Origin: Streptomyces sp. JJ38 | Lineage (GTDB): Bacteria > Actinomycetota > Actinomycetes > Streptomycetales > Streptomycetaceae | Assembly (NCBI RefSeq): GCF_019303475.1 | Contig: NZ_JABLSI010000003.1 | Location: 62,001 to 126,000 of the forward strand | Direction of reading: 5' to 3' | DNA: 64,000 bases | Shown: piece by piece, positions 57,748 through 64,000 of the stretch | How the letters are laid out: every line of letters begins with the position of its first letter | Numbering within the stretch: position 1 is the stretch's first letter | The notes under the pieces: generated by a model | Told to the model about the DNA's origin: nothing | Seen by the model: the letters and a program-made list of their open reading frames with translations, nothing else | The model's database searches: none | Position numbers and translations under genes: made by a program

Positions 57748-58811
57748 ACACCGCGAGCGCGCCGAAGACGGCGCACATATCCGGGTGGGACCGCGCGGCC
57801 GTCGTCGCCCTCGGGGGCGCGGGATGCGCGCTGTCGTACGACGCCCTGCAGCAGATGGCCGTCGCCATCCACATCCGGGGCTTCCTCACCTACCTCTTCC
57901 CCCTGGTGATCGACGGGTTCATCGCCTACGGCATCCGAGCCCTCCTGGTTCTGCGCAACGCACCCCTGCGCGCCCGGCTCTACGTCTGGACGCTCTTCGG
58001 CACGGCCACCGCAGCCAGCATCTGGGCCAACGCGCTCCACGCGGTCCGCATCAACCAGGACGCGGTCGCCGGCACCGGACTCCGGCTCGGTGACGCGGTG
58101 GTCGCGGTGCTCTCCACCATCGCCCCGCTCGCACTGGCCGGAGCGGTCCACCTCTACATTCTCATCGCCCGGGGCCCGGTCAAGGACACTGACCGGCAGA
58201 ACCGCGGTCAGCCCGGCCACCTCGGTAAGACCGACCGGGGCGACGCCATCGAGGTCACCCGGACCAACCGAGCCGGTCAGCAGCGGCCAGCGGCCGGTCA
58301 GGTCAAGTCCGGTCAGCCAGTCACCTCTCCGACCGACCGGCTGCCGCCGCCCCTGACCGACGAAGACACCGCCACCCAGTCACTGACCGGAGACTCGACC
58401 CCGGCGGACAGCGGCCAGTCGGCCACCGACCACCGCGACCGGAGCCACGGTGCCCCTGACCTGCAGGGACAGACGGACAAGGGGCGGACGGTTTCTGACC
58501 GCCCCGACAGCGCGGCCCCGGTCGGTGATGACCAGGGCAGCCCGGCGGCGGTCACTGCCCCGCCGGTCACCTCGCCGCCGGTCACTGACCGGGCCGCCCG
58601 GCCGACCGGTGACCGGCGTCCTGACCCGGACACCGAGAAACTGCTGAGGATCGCCCGGTCGGCGGTCAGGGCCGAGGACAAACTGACCCGCAAGGTGGTC
58701 GCACAGGCGATCCGAGGTCAGCAGATCCCGCTGTCCAGCGACACCCTGACCGCGCTGATGGCGCAGCTGCGCGAGCAGCACCGCCAGCCGGTCACCTCCT
58801 CCCGGCCCTGA
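57744..58811 (+). CDS. DUF2637 membrane protein (SpdB2-like)
   Basis: 355 residues. Four hydrophobic segments in the first 145 residues (AAVVALGGAGCALSYDAL, YLFPLVIDGFIAYGIRALL, LYVWTLFGTATAASIWANAL, VVAVLSTIAPLALAGAVHLYILIA), the DUF2637 signature with WANALHA. A long hydrophilic linker rich in Gly, Gln, Thr, Asp and Pro follows, then a C-terminal helix-turn-helix-like part (LLRIARSAVRAEDKLTRKVVAQAIRGQQIPLSSDTLTALM is spread over about 305-345). SpdB proteins help spread conjugative DNA between hyphal compartments. The linker DNA is packed with GGTCA/TGACC motifs. Confidence 0.85.
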   Translation: MNTASAPKTAHISGWDRAAVVALGGAGCALSYDALQQMAVAIHIRGFLTYLFPLVIDGFIAYGIRALLVLRNAPLRARLYVWTLFGTATAASIWANALHAVRINQDAVAGTGLRLGDAVVAVLSTIAPLALAGAVHLYILIARGPVKDTDRQNRGQPGHLGKTDRGDAIEVTRTNRAGQQRPAAGQVKSGQPVTSPTDRLPPPLTDEDTATQSLTGDSTPADSGQSATDHRDRSHGAPDLQGQTDKGRTVSDRPDSAAPVGDDQGSPAAVTAPPVTSPPVTDRAARPTGDRRPDPDTEKLLRIARSAVRAEDKLTRKVVAQAIRGQQIPLSSDTLTALMAQLREQHRQPVTSSRP

Positions 58812-58868
58812 CCGAACCTCCACGGAGCGGGTGACCAAGCCGGTTACCCCGGCCGGTCACCCGCTCCG
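58190..58868. repeat. Cluster of about 27 GGTCA/TGACC pentamers
   Basis: By hand count about 14 GGTCA and 13 TGACC, many within CCGGTCA, in about 680 bases spanning the 3' part of the DUF2637 gene and the following terminator. Chance would give only a few. They encode mostly Gly-Gln, Pro-Val-Thr and Thr-Asp-Arg but continue past the stop codon. Confidence 0.65.
58825..58868. terminator. 13-bp hairpin after the DUF2637 gene
   Basis: GGAGCGGGTGACC ... GGTCACCCGCTCC with an 18-base loop that contains an inner CCGG pair. Probable terminator, separating the replication/WhiB genes from the mobilisation genes. Confidence 0.75.
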
Positions 58869-58913
58869 CATGTCTCCGAGATACCCCGCCACAGCAGAAG
58901 CGGAGAGCACCCG

Positions 58914-59138
58914 ATGCGCACTCACCCGGCCACGCCCGCCGAAGTCGACTCCTGGCTGACCGTCCTGCACCAGCACGGACACCTCCACCGCGCCCGGTCC
59001 GGCCCCGACACCACCTGGATCGTGCAACGAGAGCAGCACGACCGCCCCTGGACCCTGCACCACCCGGTCCTGGCCATGGACTGGATCGAGGAACTCGTCC
59101 GCGAAATCCAGCAGCAGGACCCGGAGACGAGTCGGTGA
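58914..59138 (+). CDS. Small hypothetical protein upstream of mobC
   Basis: 74 residues with GGAGAG before the ATG. RTHPATPAEVDSWLTVLHQH, then WIVQREQHDRPWTLHHPVLAMDWIEELV: a small alpha/beta protein with several His and Trp. It overlaps the mobC start by GTGA, so it is part of the mobilisation operon. No family recognised. Confidence 0.65.
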   Translation: MRTHPATPAEVDSWLTVLHQHGHLHRARSGPDTTWIVQREQHDRPWTLHHPVLAMDWIEELVREIQQQDPETSR

Positions 59139-59800
59139 ACACCAACGACCCGGTGGCCACCCCCGCTGGACAGCAGCGTGACTCCACCACGGCTCCTGGC
59201 GGAGCAAGCTATCGCGTACGACGGTCCTACGGCCCGTCGTACGCACTTGCCCCCGCCCAGGAGGGCGAGGGAAGCCCGGCTGGTCCCCGAGCGAGGGCGC
59301 ACGAGGACCAGCCGGGCAACCGGCACCAGGGGGCGCCGGTCACCGGGGGAGACGCTGACCACGACGACCACCGCGAGCAGCCGAGCCCGAGCACGCCCGC
59401 CTTTCCCGACCGCACCCCGCGCCGCCGCACCCGCAACGCGAGCGAGCGCGCCCGCAAGACGACCACCCGCCTCTCCGACACCGAGAAAGCCGAGATCACC
59501 GACGCCGCCACCCAGCGCGGCGTTACCGTCGCCCGCTTCCTCGCCACCGCCGGCCTGAGCGCCGCCCGCGGACGCGCCGCCATGCACAGCAACGACCAGC
59601 TCGACACCGCCATCGACGAACTCGCCGCTCTACGCACCGCGCTGGCCCGGATCGGCAACAACATCAACCAGATCGCCTTCGTCCTCAACAGTGGTGGCCA
59701 GCCGCGCGCCGGTGAACTCGAACACGCGCTGGGCGCGCTGACCGGACTTCTCGCCCGCGTCGATGACGCGGCGAATGACCTGGTGACCCGGCGGCTGTGA
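59135..59800 (+). CDS. mobC: MobC-like relaxosome accessory protein
   Basis: 221 residues. A disordered, basic/acidic N-terminal half (to about 105) precedes a ribbon-helix-helix-like unit TTRLSDTEKAEITDAATQRGVTVARFLATA and the MobC domain LRTALARIGNNINQIAFVLNSGGQP, which is the recognised signature. MobC opens DNA at oriT and recruits the relaxase. A perfect inverted repeat, candidate oriT, lies inside its first codons. It is followed with overlap by the relaxase gene, the usual pairing. Confidence 0.88.
   Translation: MNTNDPVATPAGQQRDSTTAPGGASYRVRRSYGPSYALAPAQEGEGSPAGPRARAHEDQPGNRHQGAPVTGGDADHDDHREQPSPSTPAFPDRTPRRRTRNASERARKTTTRLSDTEKAEITDAATQRGVTVARFLATAGLSAARGRAAMHSNDQLDTAIDELAALRTALARIGNNINQIAFVLNSGGQPRAGELEHALGALTGLLARVDDAANDLVTRRL
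59214..59244. other. Candidate oriT hairpin inside mobC
   Basis: GCGTACGACGG, 9-base loop, CCGTCGTACGC, then ACTTGCCCCCGCC. A perfect 11-base inverted repeat just upstream of the relaxase in the mobC gene is the expected form of an oriT recognition site. The nick position is not known. Confidence 0.55.
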
Positions 59801-61572
59801 TGGTTCCCGACATCGGACGCGGCTCCCGCACCCACGGCCTCCTCGTCTACCTGTACGGCCCCGGACGGCGCGAGGAGCACACCGACGCGCACCTTGTCGG
59901 CTCCTGGGACGGCTTCGCCCCCGACCCCGGCCGCGACCCCGGCCTCGACCCCGACCCGAAGGTCACCCTCGCCCGGCTCACCGCCGCCCTGGACCTGCGG
60001 GTCAAGCAGGCCGGCGACCGCGCGCCCGCCAAGCACGTCTGGCACTGCTCGGTCCGCACCGCCCCGGGGGACCGGCGGCTGGACGACGAGGAGTGGAACG
60101 CCGTCGCCCAGCGCATCGTCCACGCCACCGGCATCGTCCCGGCCGGAGACCCCGACGGCTGCCGGTGGATCGCCGTCCGCCACGCGGAGGACCACATCCA
60201 CATCGTTGCCACCCTCGTACGCGGCGACCTGCGCAACCCGCGCCTGAACTACGACTTCAACAAGGCCCAGGCCGAATGCCGCCGCATCGAGAAGGAGATG
60301 GGCCTGCGGCGCCTGAACGCCGGCGACGGAACCGCAGCAAAGAATCCCAGCAGCGCCGAGAAGTTCAAGGCCGAGCGCACCGGCCGTCCGGAGACCTCGC
60401 GCGAGACGCTCCGTGAGGCCGTTCGTCGAGCCGTGGCGGGAGCGGATTCGGAGGAGGAGTTCTTCACGCGGCTCCGCGAGGCGGGGGTGCGGGTGAAGCT
60501 GCGGCACGCTCCGTCCGGTGACGCGCTCGGCTACAACGTGGCCCTGCCCGGCGACCGCAACCGCGACGGAGACCCGGTCTGGTACCCCGGCTCCAAGCTG
60601 GCCCCCGACCTCTCCCTTCCGAAGATCCGCCTACGCCTCACCGACGGGGCCGCCGAGCCGAGCGCTCCCGCGGTCGGCGCTGACCGGACGAACTGGTCAC
60701 CGCCCGCCCGTCAACGACGCGACGCGACCGTCATCGCCGAGCGCTCGGCCACGCTTCTGGAACGCGACGAGGACGGCGAGGCCGCCCCCCAGCTTGTCGG
60801 CGTCGGAGAACTCCTCGACGCGGTGGCCCAGACCTCACCGGCCACCACCCGCGCGGAGCTGGCTGCCGCAGCTCGCGCCTTCGAGCGGGCGACCCGCAGT
60901 CATGTCCGTGCCGAACGCGCCGACACCCGGGCTCTCCGCTCAGCCGCCCGGGGCATTGTCCAGGCCGGCGGGGCGCTCGGCCGAGGCGAGGACGGCGGCA
61001 CCACCGCCATGCTTGTCTCCACCCTTGTCCTGGTCACCCTCGCCGCCGCCCGCTGGCACTCCGCACGCGGACACGCTCAGCAGGCCCACGCCTCCCGACA
61101 AGCCGCGGCGCACCTGCGCACCGCCTACCGGCAGGCCGCTGCCACCCCGATGCGAGTGCTGCACGACGAAGGTCGGGCCCTTCCAGAAGCCCAGCGCCGC
61201 ACGCACGAAGCCACCCTTCGCGCCGTCCTGCCGGAGAAGGTCGTACAGGCAGGAGGCATGGAAGCGAGGAGCGACGCCTTGGTCGCCACCCTCGCCCAGG
61301 CCGAGCGGGCGGGCCACGACTCCGAAGCTCTCCTGCGCCAGGCCATCGACATGCGTGAACTCGAAAGCGCCGATGACGTGAACGACGTCCTGGTCTGGCG
61401 CCTGCGGCGCATCGCCCAGCTCCCGGCACACCCGGGTGACGCTGCGCGCCGCCCGCAGGCCGCCACCCGCCATGCCAAGACGTCGAGCAGCCGCACCGGT
61501 GAACGGAACGCGACGGCAACCGCGCCGCTCGGGACCATGCAAGACCCCAGCCGCCGCTCGCCACGTCGCTGA
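59797..61572 (+). CDS. Relaxase / mobilisation nuclease
   Basis: 591 residues from GTG 59797 (ATG 59800 alternative), overlapping mobC. N-terminal relaxase domain: LLVYLYGPGRREEHTD (candidate catalytic Tyr region), KHVWHCSVRTAPGDR (conserved His strand), RWIAVRHAEDHIHIVATLVR with the metal-binding His triad (about His129, 133, 135), and NYDFNKAQAECRRIEKEMGL. This fits Relaxase PF03432/MOBP-like enzymes of actinomycete elements. The C-terminal half is helical, with a hydrophobic stretch TAMLVSTLVLVTLAAA near residue 405 that might touch the membrane. No coupling ATPase is seen in the window. Confidence 0.9.
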   Translation: MMVPDIGRGSRTHGLLVYLYGPGRREEHTDAHLVGSWDGFAPDPGRDPGLDPDPKVTLARLTAALDLRVKQAGDRAPAKHVWHCSVRTAPGDRRLDDEEWNAVAQRIVHATGIVPAGDPDGCRWIAVRHAEDHIHIVATLVRGDLRNPRLNYDFNKAQAECRRIEKEMGLRRLNAGDGTAAKNPSSAEKFKAERTGRPETSRETLREAVRRAVAGADSEEEFFTRLREAGVRVKLRHAPSGDALGYNVALPGDRNRDGDPVWYPGSKLAPDLSLPKIRLRLTDGAAEPSAPAVGADRTNWSPPARQRRDATVIAERSATLLERDEDGEAAPQLVGVGELLDAVAQTSPATTRAELAAAARAFERATRSHVRAERADTRALRSAARGIVQAGGALGRGEDGGTTAMLVSTLVLVTLAAARWHSARGHAQQAHASRQAAAHLRTAYRQAAATPMRVLHDEGRALPEAQRRTHEATLRAVLPEKVVQAGGMEARSDALVATLAQAERAGHDSEALLRQAIDMRELESADDVNDVLVWRLRRIAQLPAHPGDAARRPQAATRHAKTSSSRTGERNATATAPLGTMQDPSRRSPRR

Positions 61573-61626
61573 CCAGGTCGAACCGGCAGCCGGTCACTAA
61601 CCGAGCGGACGCTGCGAAAGGTATGG

Positions 61627-61647
61627 ACAGCCGGTTCCACCGGCTGT
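61627..61647. terminator. Small hairpin after the relaxase gene
   Basis: ACAGCCGG-N5-CCGGCTGT, 8-base arms, 55 bases past the stop. Possible terminator or part of the next gene's leader. Confidence 0.45.
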
Positions 61648-61678
61648 TACGGATGAAAACAGGACCGACAACCGGGAG

Positions 61679-62083
61679 TTGACGCTCGTGCTCAGAACCA
61701 CCCCCCGCACCACGGAGTCGGCACCCGTCCTGCCCGTCCTCCCCACTGGTACCGACCCCCTGCTGCAGCTCCAGGCCGAGACCCGGCCGGCCGACGGACC
61801 CGGCGCAATTCGCTGCGTCGGCCACTCACCCGAACTCGCTCTCGGCGGCATCCCCGTGATGTGCTCCGCCTGCCGTGCCCGACGCGACTGGCTGCTCATC
61901 AACCACGGGCGCAACGTCTGGGTCCGCTGCCGGTGCGGCAACCAGTGGCCCGAGCCCGAGATCAGCCGCGCCGACTTCGACGCCCTTGTCGGCGGCCCGC
62001 ACGGGACGACCTACCCGAGTGTCGAGGCGGGCTTGACCGCCCTCGGGTTCGACGGCGTACTCGCCGGCATCTACCTGGAGTAG
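61679..62083 (+). CDS. Small zinc-ribbon-like hypothetical protein
   Basis: About 131-134 residues; start uncertain (TTG 61679 or GTG 61688). IPVMCSACRARRDWLLINHGRNVWVRCRCGNQWPEPEIS carries a CxxC...CxC arrangement (about residues 62-83) typical of a zinc ribbon, and a C-terminal FDALVGGPHGTTYPSVEAGLTALGFDGVLAGIYLE without known family. It may be a regulator or accessory protein of the mobilisation module, last gene of that block. Confidence 0.65.
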   Translation: MTLVLRTTPRTTESAPVLPVLPTGTDPLLQLQAETRPADGPGAIRCVGHSPELALGGIPVMCSACRARRDWLLINHGRNVWVRCRCGNQWPEPEISRADFDALVGGPHGTTYPSVEAGLTALGFDGVLAGIYLE

Positions 62084-62262
62084 GCAGGTAACGGGCTGGA
62101 GGCGCCACCGGGGTGACAGTGGCGCCTAACCCACCGTGCCGTTTTGCCGACAGACTGGCGCTGCACCTTGAACGTTGTCGCGTAACGGACCGTAACAGCA
62201 ATGGAGTTAGTAGGTATCTGCTAAGTCCCGGTAAGGGCAGGCGAGCTAGCAGGCCCTGCACC
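62084..62262. other. Gap before the IS remnant
   Basis: About 180 bases with AT-richer patches (GAGTTAGTAGGTATCTGCTAAG) that may be the degraded end of an insertion sequence. No gene. Confidence 0.35.
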
Positions 62263-62445
62263 ATGGGGAGGCGCGTGTGGCCGAACGGCGGGAGGTATCC
62301 TACGGATCTTTCCGATGTCGAGTGGGCGGTGCTCGAACCGCTGGTGCCGCCCGCGATGCCGGGTGAGCGCCCACGCAAGCTTCCGCGGCGGTAGTTGATC
62401 GACGCATTGGCGTACTGGGTGCGGGCTGGCGGCTACTCTCTCGGC
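62263..62445 (+). pseudogene. N-terminal remnant of an IS5-like transposase
   Basis: ATG 62263 reads GGRYPTDLSDVEWAVLEPLVPP and PGERPRKLPRR, the common start of Streptomyces IS5-type transposases (DUF4096 segment). It is stopped by TAG at 62392; the frame continues as LIDALAYWVRAGG and then loses similarity. Truncated and mutated, so inactive. Confidence 0.75.
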
Positions 62446-62695
62446 TGTGGCGCGCGCCCGGCTTCACGCCCGCAATGGCCGAATCGCGTCGGCACGGGCA
62501 GACCGAGGATGCAGTCATCCGCCGCCCGCCCCGGGTCGGCATCGGCCACGTCGGCGGCCGCAATGGATGCGCCTGTTTCTGTTGTTGAGGATGAAACGAG
62601 CGCTATTGTGTGTGTTTGCTGCACACTCGGGAGTGCCCGTATGCGCAGTGCTGGTGCGGGTACCGCCTGAGACGAGATAGTCACAGGCCCTGGGG
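62446..62695. other. 250-base gap upstream of the KAP gene
   Basis: No recognisable gene. It presumably carries the promoter for the KAP NTPase; the stretch around 62570-62650 has lower GC. Confidence 0.35.
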
Positions 62696-64000
62696 ATGGG
62701 CAAGAGCAATATGTCTGCACAGCTGTGGTCGGACGAGCCGACCCACCTGGATCTTCTGTCTTTTGACGCGGTGGCCAAAACCGTGGTCCAGGCCGTCCTC
62801 GACGACGCCCTTGACCCGGTGACCGTCGGAGTCTCGGGCGCCTGGGGGAGCGGCAAGACCACCGTGCTCCGCCTCATCGAGGACGAACTCGCCCCCCAGC
62901 CGCCCGCAACGGACACGACCATTCTCGTGATCAGCACAGACCCGTGGCGCTACGACCCCGGTGTGGGCGCCAAGGAAACCCTGATCGGCGAGGTGCTCAG
63001 CGCCGTCGCCGCCGAGCTCGCCAAGAAGGAACAGCCAGAGGGCCGCATCAGCCGCGCCCGGACGATGCTGACCAAGCTGCGCCAGCGAGTCGACTGGGCC
63101 AAGGCCCTGCAAGTGGCGGCCAAGACGTCCCTGACCCTGCAGCTGCCCTCCGTCGACGACCTCACCAGCCTGATCAACACCGAGCCCGGCAACGATGATG
63201 CCGACGCAGGCGACCCGCCCTCACGCGGACTCGGCGAATTCCGCAGTGAGTTCCGCACACTGATGGAGTCCGCCGAACTCAGCCACCTCAGGCGCGTGGT
63301 CGTGCTGGTCGACGATCTCGACCGCTGCCTGCCCGACACGGTCGTGGACACGCTGGAGACCATCCGGCTGTTCCTGGCCGTGCCGAAGATGGCCTTCGTC
63401 GTCGCCGCCGACGAGCACCGGGTTGCCGACGCCCTGCGAGCCCGCTTCCCCGACCCCGGCAGCGGACATCAGTCAGCACAAGAGAGATACTTCGAGGAAC
63501 CGGCCAGCCTCTACCTGCACAAGATCGTGCAGACCACGGTGCCGCTGCCCACCCTGAGCCGCTTCGACACCGAGGCATTCCTCGTCCTGCTGCAGCTCTC
63601 TCAGCGCCTGACCGTCGAGGAACTCACCCCCTACATCGAGGCCTGCGTACACCTGCGGCTGGAGAAGGGCCTGCTGGACGACCTGGCCGAGGCCGTGAAC
63701 GGCAACGACATCTTCGCCGAAATGGCCTTTGCCTCACGGATGACACCCATCCTCTACGAGAAGCTCCAAGGCAGCCCCCGCCGCATCAAGCGCTTCCTCA
63801 ACGACCTGCGGGTGCGCCAGTCCGTCGCCGGCCATCGCGGCATCGAACTCGAGCCGGACATCGTGGCCAAGCTCATGGTTCTGGAGAAGCTGCTGCCCAA
63901 CGCCTTCGCCACCGTCCTGGGATGGCTGGCCCGCGGCGAACTGCGCTCCCGCATGGCCAAACTGGAAACAACCGCCGGCCGGCCCGCCCCCGAACCCCAC
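62696..64000 (+). CDS. KAP family P-loop NTPase (3' end outside window)
   Basis: 435 codons visible from ATG 62696 (ATG 62711 is the alternative), still open at the window edge. Walker A VGVSGAWGSGKTTVLRLI near residues 45-62, VISTDPWRYDPG, and Walker B VVVLVDDLDRCLPDTVVDTLETIRLFL, the defining KAP segment, followed by AFVVAADEHRVADALR and the helical lid SPRRIKRFLNDLRV. KAP NTPases are named after Kidins220/ARMS and PifA, the F-plasmid phage-exclusion protein. No membrane helices are visible in this part. On a mobile element it is a plausible defence or exclusion protein, but the partner genes would lie beyond the window. Confidence 0.88.
   Translation, partial: MGKSNMSAQLWSDEPTHLDLLSFDAVAKTVVQAVLDDALDPVTVGVSGAWGSGKTTVLRLIEDELAPQPPATDTTILVISTDPWRYDPGVGAKETLIGEVLSAVAAELAKKEQPEGRISRARTMLTKLRQRVDWAKALQVAAKTSLTLQLPSVDDLTSLINTEPGNDDADAGDPPSRGLGEFRSEFRTLMESAELSHLRRVVVLVDDLDRCLPDTVVDTLETIRLFLAVPKMAFVVAADEHRVADALRARFPDPGSGHQSAQERYFEEPASLYLHKIVQTTVPLPTLSRFDTEAFLVLLQLSQRLTVEELTPYIEACVHLRLEKGLLDDLAEAVNGNDIFAEMAFASRMTPILYEKLQGSPRRIKRFLNDLRVRQSVAGHRGIELEPDIVAKLMVLEKLLPNAFATVLGWLARGELRSRMAKLETTAGRPAPEPH

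Noticed and set aside
58190..58868. CRISPR array
   Set aside because: Repeats are 5-7 bases, irregularly spaced and in both orientations, inside a coding gene.

Overview
The window looks like Streptomyces (or a very close high-GC actinomycete) chromosome. Coding DNA is strongly GC-rich with G/C in third codon positions, GTG starts and GTGA/ATGA overlaps are frequent, and actinobacterial families are present (GlgE pathway, WhiB, SpdB-like DUF2637, XRE/ATPase pairs, MAB_1171c-like membrane protein).

Positions 1 to about 27,680 are conserved chromosome. A glycogen/alpha-glucan block comes first: glgB, pep2/mak, treS and glgE on the minus strand, glgP divergent, then a heterodimeric ABC exporter and glgX. 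Together TreS, Pep2, GlgE and GlgB form the GlgE route (trehalose, maltose, maltose-1-phosphate, linear glucan, branched glucan); GlgX and GlgP debranch and phosphorolyse. An L,D-transpeptidase lipoprotein, an enoyl-CoA hydratase, an anti-sigma-type ATPase, glutaminase, a diacylglycerol-kinase-like lipid kinase, an AGPS-like flavoenzyme, a TetR regulator, glpD, an FMN reductase and a VOC protein follow.

From about 27,684 to beyond 64,000 lies an integrated mobile element. Its tyrosine integrase reads in frame into about 21 codons that look like the C-terminal tail of L-serine dehydratase (sdaA), with a strong terminator directly behind, so the element probably sits in the 3' end of sdaA. The body of sdaA and the other element end should lie to the right of the window. 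The element carries an excisionase, a PDDEXK-type nuclease gene split by an IS1380-family element with a 4-bp target duplication, an XRE/ATPase regulatory module, a cargo gene cluster (35.7-49.3 kb), an ImmA/IrrE-MAB_1171c pair in lower-GC DNA, a HAD/methyltransferase segment, and a replication/mobilisation module (55.0-62.1 kb: replisome-organiser-like protein, DnaC-like ATPase, WhiB-like, DUF2637/SpdB-like, MobC, relaxase, a candidate oriT). A KAP P-loop NTPase runs off the right edge.

The cargo cluster is the most unusual part. It encodes a thymidylate-synthase homologue with the Asn-to-Asp change typical of cytosine hydroxymethylases, a TobZ/NodU-type O-carbamoyltransferase, two GT-B-like glycosyltransferases, a HAD phosphatase, a small P-loop kinase, a SAM methyltransferase, two APH-fold phosphotransferases, a histidine phosphatase, a sugar epimerase, a shortened S-adenosylhomocysteine-hydrolase homologue, a NUDIX protein and a KdsB-like cytidylyltransferase. 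This suggests a modified-cytosine nucleotide or nucleotide-sugar pathway with tailoring and phosphorylation steps. The epimerase has an in-frame TAA stop and the KdsB gene has an internal deletion with frameshift, so this copy may be decaying.

All assignments are by eye from sequence and remembered family motifs; no database search was possible.
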